Source: Paraburkholderia megapolitana (GTDB lineage Bacteria; Pseudomonadota; Gammaproteobacteria; Burkholderiales; Burkholderiaceae). From it: a stretch of DNA of 64,000 bases. The notes under the pieces were generated by a model. It worked only from the letters and a program-made list of their open reading frames with translations, was not told the origin of the DNA and made no database searches. Within the stretch, counting starts at the first letter, position 1. Each line of letters opens with the position of its first letter. The stretch covers positions 2,205,001 through 2,269,000 of the forward strand of contig NZ_CP041743.1 in NCBI RefSeq assembly GCF_007556815.1. The letters are read 5' to 3'. Shown in pieces: positions 57,457 to 64,000 of this stretch. A program made the position numbers and the translations under genes.

Positions 57457-57774
57457 GAAAACCTCCATCAAGGGTTGAGACATGAAGCGCGGGAAGCGGA
57501 AAGCCGCCAGGGAGCCGATGAGACAGGCAGTGAGACGAGGTCCGCAAGGACTGTGTGCCGCGCTGAAAGTGCACCCAGTATCGTTTTGAGATACGACTTC
57601 GCCTATATGGATTAAGTGATAGCTGACGGGTAAACTGCCGGGTAAACCGTCGGGCGAATCATTTCCCCGGCGGGTGCTTTTTTGTCTCCCGGCCAATGCT
57701 GGTGCGGCCGCCGCGGCTTTCCGGCGCGCCGTCCGTCAAACCATTCAAATTGCCAGACCCGACAAGGAGACCGC
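57457..57774. other. Divergent promoter region of sigma-like and histidine-kinase genes
   Basis: About 320 bases between two divergent genes. It includes an AT-rich stretch (TATATGGATTAAGTGATAG near 57603) that could hold a promoter. No gene or clear operator was recognised. Confidence 0.45.
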
Positions 57775-59664
57775 ATGATGCGGGCCGACCCAATCCAGCG
57801 TGCGGTCGACGAAGATCTCGTGGGCGTGTTGTATGCGCAGGATCCGATTGCTTTTTTTAGCCACTGGTTTTCGATCGCCGTGCTGGTTTCGATCTACTGG
57901 CACAACATGCCCTCGCCGCAGCTGTTCGCGGCTTGCTTCACGTTCTATGGCATTGCGAACTGCGCCGGGCTGGCGATGTGGGTCTGGAACCGGCGTCAGC
58001 CGGGAGCGCTGACGCCGCGTGGCTGGATCAGGCTGCACGCGTTGCGCAGCGTGCTGCTGTACAGCGCGCCGGGGCTTGCCATCTGGTTTGCATTCCATAG
58101 CCGGCAGGCCGAGCTGCCGTTGCTGCACACGGTGTTGCTCGTGACACTCGCGGCGGGCGTGTTCATGTCGAACGGCTTCGACCGGCTCAATTTCACGACC
58201 TCGGTACCCTTGCTGCTGCTGCCTGCCATCGTCCTGCACATCGGCAGCCATACGTTCGATCGCACCATCCTCGCGATCGTCCTCGCGTTCTTCTTCTGCG
58301 CGATCAACGTCTACGCGATCAGTTACCGCAGGCTGTTCCACCGCGTCGTCGAGGCGCGGGTCGACCAGCAGTATCTGGCTGAATCGCTGGCCGTGCAGAA
58401 GCACGTGGCCGAAGAGGCCAGCCTCGCGAAGACGCGCTTTTTTGCCGCCGCGAGCCACGATTTGCGCCAGCCGCTCCATGCGATCGGCCTGCTGGCCGCG
58501 TCGCTGAACGACCCGACGGCCACCAGCGAGCAGCGCACGAAGACCGCCGACCATATCGTGAACAACGTCGATGCGCTGAACCAGTTGTTCAACCAGGTGC
58601 TCGACCTCGCGCGGATCGAGAGCGGTGTAACCCAGGTGATCCGCATGCACTTCCGGCTGTCGGAACTGTTCGAGCGGGTCGGCAACCAGTACTGGCCGCA
58701 GGCGGCGGCGAAGGGGTTGGCGCTGCGTATCGCGCCGACCTCGATCGTCATTCACGACGACCCGGTGCTGCTCGAGCGCGTGCTCGGCAACCTGCTGTCG
58801 AATGCCGTGCGCTATACCGAGGAAGGCGCGATCTGGATGGGTTTCCGGCGCGCGGGCCGGCGTATGGGCGGCTTTATCGAGGTGCGCGATTCCGGTATCG
58901 GGATTGCGCAGGCCGAGCAGGAACACATCTTCGAAGAGTTCTATCAGGTCGCCAACCCCCAGCGCGATGCGCGCCAGGGCCACGGGCTCGGGCTGCCGAC
59001 TGTGAAGCGGCTGATCGGACTGCTGGGCAGCGAGTTGCAGCTGCGCTCCGTGGCGGGGCGCGGTTCGGTGTTTCGCTTCGCGGTCGAGCTAGGCGATCCG
59101 GTGCGGGCCGTCGCAGGCCTGAGCGACGCGGCGGCGGCCGTCGTGCTGACGGCGCAGGGGCGGCACGTACTGTGCATCGACGACGACCCGTCGATCCTCG
59201 CCGGCCTCGCAAGCCTGCTCGGCCGCTGGGGCTGCATCGTGCGCGGCGCGCGCGACGAACGCGACGCGCTCGAGGCGCTCGCCACCGGCTTCGTGCCCGA
59301 TGCGGTGCTGTGCGACTACCAGCTCGCGAACCACCGCACCGGCGCGCAGGCGCTCGCCGCGGTGCGCGACGCGTTGCGGCGCGGCGGTCGCGAGAACGTC
59401 GTGACGCTGCTGATTACCGGCGATATGGCGTCGGTGGAATTGCAGGCGCTGGCCGCGCAGGGCATTCCGGTGCTGCACAAACCGGTGACGCCGGCGCGTC
59501 TGCGGCGCACGCTGGAACTGCTGTGGCAGCAGGCGGACAGCGCGCGTGCAGCGACTTCGGGAAGTGGGGCCGGGATTGTCCAGGGGAGTGCGGTCGACAC
59601 GATGGCCGACACCGTCGGCGCCGCTCCGTCGATCCAGTTGGGCAGACCGGGGCAGCTCGCCTGA
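57775..59664 (+). CDS. Hybrid sensor histidine kinase with C-terminal receiver
   Basis: About 629 residues from MMRADPIQRA, with AAGGAG five bases upstream; the next ATG is equally possible. The N-terminal about 190 residues form five or six membrane helices. The phosphoacceptor His is in FFAAASHDLRQPLHAIG near residue 226. The ATP domain shows NLLSNAVRYTEEG, DSGIGIA and GHGLGLPTVKRL. The receiver starts near residue 455 with VLCIDDDPSIL, acceptor Asp in LCDYQLANHRTGAQ and Lys in HKPVTPARL. It is convergent with a NarL-type regulator that is the likely partner. Confidence 0.9.
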   Translation: MMRADPIQRAVDEDLVGVLYAQDPIAFFSHWFSIAVLVSIYWHNMPSPQLFAACFTFYGIANCAGLAMWVWNRRQPGALTPRGWIRLHALRSVLLYSAPGLAIWFAFHSRQAELPLLHTVLLVTLAAGVFMSNGFDRLNFTTSVPLLLLPAIVLHIGSHTFDRTILAIVLAFFFCAINVYAISYRRLFHRVVEARVDQQYLAESLAVQKHVAEEASLAKTRFFAAASHDLRQPLHAIGLLAASLNDPTATSEQRTKTADHIVNNVDALNQLFNQVLDLARIESGVTQVIRMHFRLSELFERVGNQYWPQAAAKGLALRIAPTSIVIHDDPVLLERVLGNLLSNAVRYTEEGAIWMGFRRAGRRMGGFIEVRDSGIGIAQAEQEHIFEEFYQVANPQRDARQGHGLGLPTVKRLIGLLGSELQLRSVAGRGSVFRFAVELGDPVRAVAGLSDAAAAVVLTAQGRHVLCIDDDPSILAGLASLLGRWGCIVRGARDERDALEALATGFVPDAVLCDYQLANHRTGAQALAAVRDALRRGGRENVVTLLITGDMASVELQALAAQGIPVLHKPVTPARLRRTLELLWQQADSARAATSGSGAGIVQGSAVDTMADTVGAAPSIQLGRPGQLA

Positions 59665-59696
59665 CAAGGCGCTGCGTCAGCGTGCTAATGGCGACG

Positions 59697-59715
59697 GCGG
59701 CCGCAGTGCGGCCGC
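59697..59715. terminator. Small hairpin between convergent two-component genes
   Basis: GCGGCCGC-AGT-GCGGCCGC is an inverted (and direct, since each arm is itself palindromic) repeat in the 128-base spacer between the kinase and regulator ends. It could slow transcription from both sides; no T-run follows. Confidence 0.4.
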
Positions 59716-59792
59716 GCGTCTATCGATACAGGGATGCGTAGAAGCTGCGGGCTACGAACTGAACGACGAGTCGTAGCGCCCCGCAGCGCGAC

Positions 59793-60533
59793 TTACAACG
59801 TCTTGCCGGCTTCGAGCCAACCGTTGATCACCGCGATCGCAGTCGACCGGTTGTGCACACCCAGCGCACGGAAGATCACCGACAGATGCACCTTCACGGT
59901 TCCCTCGGCCACACCGAGTTCGCGCGCAATCATCTTGTTGGTCCAGCCACGGTGAACGAGCCGCATGATGTCCTGCTGCCGCGGCGAGAGGTTTTCCAGC
60001 AGATGCTGCTGATGCGGCTGCAGGCCCTGCACGGGCTGCGCGGTCAGCACTTCGGTAAGGGAGGCCACCGGCTGGTCGCCGGCCGCGACGGCGGCGGATG
60101 CCGTGGCAGAGGCGGTGGTGGTTTCGCGTGTGCCGAGCAGGCTCAGCGCTTCCATCGGCACATAAGCGCCGCCGGACAGCACGAGTTCGATAGCTTTGAG
60201 CATGACGCTGGCGGGCTGGCGTTTCGGCACGAAGCCGAGCGCGCCGGCGGCGAGCACGGCACGCATTTCGTCGGGCGATTCTTCCGCCGACAGCACGACT
60301 ACCGGCAGCGCCGGGTTCGCCTTCAGCAGCACTGCCAGCGACGGTGCGCCGCCCATGCCGGGCATGTTGAGATCGACGATCGCGAGGTCGTGGTCCGCAT
60401 CGGGCCGGGCGGCGGCGGCGAGCGTTTCCCAGCTATCGGCTTCGTCGAACTGGGCATCCGGGTCGAGGCCGCGCAACAGCCCTTTCACACCCTGGCGGAT
60501 GAGTTCATGGTCGTCGGCCACTAGAAACTTCAT
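59793..60533 (-). CDS. NarL/FixJ-family response regulator
   Basis: 246 residues. The receiver domain covers residues 1 to about 120, with Asp pair DDHE at 8-9, phosphoacceptor Asp in VDLNMPGMGG and Lys in FVPKRQPA. The C-terminal LuxR helix-turn-helix (NLSPRQQDIMRLVHRGWTNK, then IARELGVAEGTVKVHL) covers about 175-240. A GGAGA site precedes the ATG. Paired by position with the convergent hybrid kinase. Confidence 0.92.
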   Translation of the reverse strand: MKFLVADDHELIRQGVKGLLRGLDPDAQFDEADSWETLAAAARPDADHDLAIVDLNMPGMGGAPSLAVLLKANPALPVVVLSAEESPDEMRAVLAAGALGFVPKRQPASVMLKAIELVLSGGAYVPMEALSLLGTRETTTASATASAAVAAGDQPVASLTEVLTAQPVQGLQPHQQHLLENLSPRQQDIMRLVHRGWTNKMIARELGVAEGTVKVHLSVIFRALGVHNRSTAIAVINGWLEAGKTL

Positions 60534-61229
60534 GATGTCTCCGCGAGTCGGCCTTGCCGCTTTGTTGTGCCACTGTTGTTGTGCCGTTGCTGCCCGCTGC
60601 CCGCTTTGCGACCGGTGGCCTTGCGGCCGGACTGGTGCGCATCGATGGCGGCGCGCCCTGATTGACGCGTCGTCATGGTCCGAGGCGCGTGCGGCGATGG
60701 TGCACGGTCCCGGGTGTTGCTACCCCGCGTCCTCGTCATGCTGTGCCCGCGGGGGCATGGCCGGTTGCTGCCTTCAGTCTCTGTTTTTTTCATCCGCTGT
60801 TTCACTCACTACTCTGCTGTGCGCCGAATGACCGTATTACCGGACAACCGGCTCCGGAAGCCGGCCACCCCCCCCCGGTTGGCCGGCTTCCGGCCTGGCG
60901 GCGCGGATGCTCTCAGGTTGTCCTGCGCGGCGCCTTGCGAGCTCCGTGCGGACGGCGCTTCCCCGGTATTGTTGGCGTTCCCCGGTCCAACTGCAACAGT
61001 TGTTTCTTGTGAAGTGGTCCCCCCGTGCGGCCCGGTCCGATGTCCTTGCCGTTCGAGCTGCGGGACACTTCACCGCCCTCGCGGCAGGTCCCGGCATCCC
61101 GGCGACTGTTTTGCGCCGGGAGTCGTTAGGTAGACGAGGCCACTACGCAAATTTTGAAGTGCACTGCGAAGTCCGGTGGTTTACACCGGGTTACATGTGC
61201 CAAAAGCGGGCGCTTGACCGCTGAACCGG
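60534..61229. other. Non-coding stretch between the response regulator and the cyd operon
   Basis: About 700 bases without a gene I can support. Open frames are arginine/proline-rich shadows without ribosome-binding sites. It contains the response-regulator promoter, a strong hairpin and presumably the cyd operon 3' end; CCGGTGGTTTACACCGG near 61172 is a short imperfect inverted repeat. Confidence 0.5.
60854..60893. repeat. 14-bp perfect inverted repeat with a C-tract loop
   Basis: CCGGAAGCCGGCCA pairs perfectly with TGGCCGGCTTCCGG around a 12-base loop made mostly of nine C residues. No T-run follows on either strand, so a simple intrinsic terminator is unlikely. Confidence 0.6.
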
Positions 61230-61394
61230 CTACGCCACCGCGAACAGCGTGGCGTTCATCAGCACCTTGAACGCGAAGCCGAGCAGCATCGCCGCGCCGA
61301 CTCCGCCGCACCACAGCGCGACGAACCAGACCCAACCGGGCACGCGCCGCGCGAGGACCGGCGCCGCCAGCCTAGTGATAATGCGTGTCGCCAT
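61230..61394 (-). CDS. DUF2474-like small membrane subunit of the cytochrome bd operon
   Basis: A 54-residue protein with one membrane helix: MATRIITRLAAPVLARRVPG, then WVWFVALWCGGVGAAMLLGF, and a short tail ending FAVA. It is basic before a tryptophan-rich helix, as in DUF2474 proteins found after cioAB/cydAB. It overlaps the cydB end by 23 bases in another frame, and an AAGGTG site lies inside cydB. By analogy with CydX it may stabilise the oxidase. The identification rests on position and sequence character. Confidence 0.75.
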   Translation of the reverse strand: MATRIITRLAAPVLARRVPGWVWFVALWCGGVGAAMLLGFAFKVLMNATLFAVA

Positions 61395-62373
61395 GGCGCA
61401 CCTTGCCGCGAAATACCCAGTAGCCGAGCATCGTGTAGCCGAGAATCACCGGCAGGATCACCGCGGCGCCGATCAGCGTGAACACCTGGCTCGAACGTGG
61501 CGCGGCGGCTTCCCACAAGGTCATGCTCGACGGAATCGCGTACGGCCACAGTGAAAAGAGTAGCCCCGCATAACCGAGCAGCACGAGCGCGATTGCCGCG
61601 ACGAACGGCGTGATGTGATGCCGGTCGCGTACCGCGCGATGCATGACGAAGGCGCACACGGCAACGAGGAACGGCACCGGCAGCAGTCGATGCAACAATC
61701 CCGAGTCGAACCAGCGTGTGGCGATGAGCGGGTCCTGCAACGGTGTCCACAGACTGACGAGCGCGATGAAGCCGAGCAGCACGAGCGTCAGCGGCCACAC
61801 GATGCGATGCAACCGGCGCTGCAGATCGCCTTCGGTCTTCGCGACGAGCCAGCAGCAGCCGAGCAACGCATAGGTGGCGACGAGGCCAAGGCCGGTCAGC
61901 AGGCTGAACGGCGTGAGCCAGCCGAACGCATCGCCGGCAAAGCTGCCGTCGGCAACCGGGATGCCTTGCAGGAACGCGCCGAGTGCGACGCCCTGAAAGA
62001 ATGCCGCACCGGTCGAACCACCGATAAACGCCAGGTCCCACAGATGCCGCGTGCGCTTCGCTTTCGCGCGGATCTCGAACGACACGCCACGAAAGATCAG
62101 ACACGCGAGCATGAACACGAGCGGCAGATACAGCGCGGACAACACCGTCGAATAGACGATCGGGAACACGGCAAAGAGCCCCGCGCCGCCGAGCACGAGC
62201 CAGGTTTCGTTGCCGTCCCAGACCGGTGCGACGGTATTCATCATCAGGTCGCGTTCGCGTTCGTCGGGGAAGAACGGAAACACGATGCCGATGCCCAGAT
62301 CGAAGCCGTCGAGCACGACATACATGAAAAGACCGAGCGCGATGATCGCGGCCCAGACTACGGTGACATCCAT
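61372..62373 (-). CDS. cydB: Cytochrome bd ubiquinol oxidase subunit II
   Basis: 333 residues, about eight to nine helices. The N-terminus has LGLFMYVVLDGFDLGIGIVF and WDGNETWLVLGGAGLFAVFP, both diagnostic for CydB/CioB. With CydA it forms the quinol oxidase that reduces O2 to water without proton pumping. The length fits the CioB branch rather than E. coli CydB (about 379). Confidence 0.95.
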   Translation of the reverse strand: MDVTVVWAAIIALGLFMYVVLDGFDLGIGIVFPFFPDERERDLMMNTVAPVWDGNETWLVLGGAGLFAVFPIVYSTVLSALYLPLVFMLACLIFRGVSFEIRAKAKRTRHLWDLAFIGGSTGAAFFQGVALGAFLQGIPVADGSFAGDAFGWLTPFSLLTGLGLVATYALLGCCWLVAKTEGDLQRRLHRIVWPLTLVLLGFIALVSLWTPLQDPLIATRWFDSGLLHRLLPVPFLVAVCAFVMHRAVRDRHHITPFVAAIALVLLGYAGLLFSLWPYAIPSSMTLWEAAAPRSSQVFTLIGAAVILPVILGYTMLGYWVFRGKVRHGDTHYH

Positions 62374-62415
62374 GGCAATCTCCAGAAACGGTCGGTGTCG
62401 GGCTGTGTCGATCGG

Positions 62416-63816
62416 CTAATCGGCAGCAGACAGCGGGCGGTGCGTAATGTGTGTGTGACGCGTGCTATCGGTGGGAGCGTCGTGTGGCGTGGCGCCGGGC
62501 AGCGCAGGACCCGCGCGCATCAGCTTCAGCATGTAGTAGATGCCGGTGCCGAACACGAGGAAGTAGACGACCACGAATGCCATCAGCGAAATGCCGACCT
62601 GCTGCGCGGTGAGTGGCGAGACGGCCTGCACCGTACGCATCACGCCGTACACGACCCACGGCTGACGGCCGACCTCGGTGGTGACCCAGCCCGCGAGCAG
62701 CGTGACGAAACCGGTTGGCCCCATTGCGACGGTCAGTTTGTGAAACCACTTCGCTTCGAACAGCCGGCCGCGTCGGCGCAATACCCAGGCGATGACGGCA
62801 AGCGCGATCATCAGCATGCCGAGGCCGACCATGATGCGAAAACTCCAGAACACGACCGTCGAATTGGGCCGGTCCTGCGGCGGAAATTCCTTCAACCCTC
62901 GAATCTCACCGTCCCAGCTATGCGTGAGGATCAGGCTGCCTAGATGCGGAATCGACACTGCGTAGCGCGTCGTCTCCGCCTGCATGTCGGGGATGCCGAA
63001 CAGGTTCAGCGCGGTGCCGCCTTTTTCGGTGTCCCACAGTCCTTCGATCGCGGCGATCTTCGCCGGCTGATATTTGCGTGTATTCAGACCGTGTTGATCG
63101 CCGACCACGGCCTGTAGCGGGGCGAGGACCAGCAACATCCACAGCGCCATCGAAAACATCTTCTTGACCGCCGGATCGCGGCGCCCCTTCAGCAGATGCC
63201 ACGCACCGACCGCGGCCACCACCAGCGCCGCGACGATAAACGCCGCGATCGCCATATGCGCGAGCCGGTACGGGAACGACGGGTTGAAGATGATCTTGAA
63301 CCAGTCGACTGGGACGACGTGGTTGTCGACGATCTTGAAACCCTGCGGCGTTTGCATCCAGCTGTTCGACGCGAGAATCCAGAAGGTCGAGATCAATGTG
63401 CCGATCGCGACCATCAGCGTTGCGCCGAAGTGCGCACGCGGACTCACGCGATGCCAGCCGAACAGCATGATGCCGAGGAAGCCCGCTTCGAGAAAGAATG
63501 CTGTCATGACTTCGTACATCAGCAGCGGACCAGTGACCGGTCCGGCAAACGCCGAGAAGCCCGACCAGTTGGTGCCGAACTCGTAGCTCATCACGACGCC
63601 CGAGACGACACCCATGCCGAAGGCGACTGCGAAGATCTTCGACCAGAACAGACAAAGATCTTTGTAGTACGCCTTGCCGGTGCGCAGCCAGCGCCACTCG
63701 AGAACGGCGATGAAGCTTGCGAGACCGATGCTGAGCGCCGGAAAAACGATGTGGAAGGAGACGGTGAACGCAAACTGGATGCGCGCCAGATCGAAGGCCG
63801 AGATTGCGGTGTTCAT
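62416..63816 (-). CDS. cydA: Cytochrome bd ubiquinol oxidase subunit I
   Basis: 466 residues, about nine helices. Haem ligands are in FAFTVSFHIVFPA (His22) and FPYRLAHMAIAAF (His near 186). The conserved GRQPWVVYG and YEVMTAFFLEAGFLG are present. The Q-loop KIAAIEGLWDTEKG is short, so this is the short-Q-loop (CioA, often cyanide-insensitive) branch. It heads the operon cydA-cydB-DUF2474 and is separated from cydB by 42 bases. The promoter lies in the last 184 bases of the window; no good FNR/ANR site was seen there. Confidence 0.95.
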   Translation of the reverse strand: MNTAISAFDLARIQFAFTVSFHIVFPALSIGLASFIAVLEWRWLRTGKAYYKDLCLFWSKIFAVAFGMGVVSGVVMSYEFGTNWSGFSAFAGPVTGPLLMYEVMTAFFLEAGFLGIMLFGWHRVSPRAHFGATLMVAIGTLISTFWILASNSWMQTPQGFKIVDNHVVPVDWFKIIFNPSFPYRLAHMAIAAFIVAALVVAAVGAWHLLKGRRDPAVKKMFSMALWMLLVLAPLQAVVGDQHGLNTRKYQPAKIAAIEGLWDTEKGGTALNLFGIPDMQAETTRYAVSIPHLGSLILTHSWDGEIRGLKEFPPQDRPNSTVVFWSFRIMVGLGMLMIALAVIAWVLRRRGRLFEAKWFHKLTVAMGPTGFVTLLAGWVTTEVGRQPWVVYGVMRTVQAVSPLTAQQVGISLMAFVVVYFLVFGTGIYYMLKLMRAGPALPGATPHDAPTDSTRHTHITHRPLSAAD

Positions 63817-64000
63817 ATGCGTGAGACCGGAAACTGACTACGCGCGTCGACCGCTGTCGATGCGCTCTGCGTACTGCAGATGTTGCAAGGGTAGGCGTTT
63901 GTGCTGCGGTGCGCTGTGCGGCGAAAGGACGCGCGGGGTGTTTCGTCTGAGTGACGGATTGGCGCGTAAGCCTTTGATCAGTATTGGAATTTGTGGGGTG

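Noticed and set aside
60530..60805. 91-residue frame ending in an ATGA overlap with the response-regulator start
   Set aside because: The overlap is attractive, but the sequence is low-complexity and basic, and no ribosome-binding site or family was found.
63974..63987. FNR/ANR-like site TTGATCAGTATTGG upstream of cydA
   Set aside because: Only seven of ten conserved positions match and it lies about 160 bases from the start, so it is not better than chance.

Overview
The window reads as a chromosomal stretch of a high-GC betaproteobacterium of the family Burkholderiaceae, most likely Paraburkholderia or a close relative. This is inferred from the rRNA sequence, the gene families present, dense GC-rich coding and Shine-Dalgarno-led overlapping operons. 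No insertion sequence, prophage, CRISPR array or tRNA gene was recognised.

Layout. 1-3.44 kb: the 3' part of an rRNA operon (end of the spacer, 23S, 5S, terminator). 3.5-7.1 kb: a methanethiol oxidase (SBP56) gene overlapping a membrane-protein gene, a GlsB-type stress membrane protein and an MgtC/SapB protein. 7.4-12.5 kb: a GH31 alpha-glycosidase with an MFS carrier, then a MASE2-GGDEF diguanylate cyclase. 12.7-16.9 kb: a GlxA-type regulator, a small ETFPASDP-motif protein, an HD-domain hydrolase, a membrane metallophosphoesterase and an AlkB-like dioxygenase. 16.9-25.4 kb: a complete malonate decarboxylase operon (GntR regulator-mdcABCDEGH), tightly overlapping and divergent from an MFS gene that is the likely malonate carrier. 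25.5-30.5 kb: a DHA2 MFS pump of lower GC, an ArsR-SRPBCC fusion regulator with a perfect palindromic operator, and a divergent EamA/LysR pair. 30.6-38.5 kb: an iron locus (OprB porin, beta-propeller protein, Tat-exported EfeB peroxidase, FbpABC) behind a Fur-box-like site. 38.8-40.3 kb: an arylamine N-acetyltransferase and an isoprenylcysteine methyltransferase-like protein.

40.4-53.0 kb is the most interesting part. Two polar-amino-acid ABC systems face each other, each with its own HutC-type GntR regulator and its own kind of palindromic operator (TGTCTAGACA versus GTATATAC). The left system is joined to a histidine-ammonia-lyase homologue whose MIO-forming Ala-Ser-Gly triad is replaced by Tyr-Leu-Ser. 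This fits a MIO-independent lyase of the ergothionase type, which removes trimethylamine from ergothioneine, rather than a true HutH. The right system is divergent from an isopenicillin-N-synthase-like oxygenase and a GlcD/D-2-hydroxyglutarate-dehydrogenase-like flavoprotein, and each of these two genes carries one apparent frameshift. I infer an uptake and catabolism island for histidine-derived betaines or related amino compounds.

53-64 kb: a GMC oxidoreductase-alpha/beta hydrolase fusion of 1129 residues, a possible sigma-like regulator, a hybrid histidine kinase convergent with a NarL-type response regulator, about 0.7 kb without a gene but with a striking hairpin, and a cytochrome bd (CioAB-type) operon ending in a 54-residue DUF2474-like protein.

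Start codons were moved downstream of the longest reading frame where the ribosome-binding site, neighbour spacing or family length supported it.
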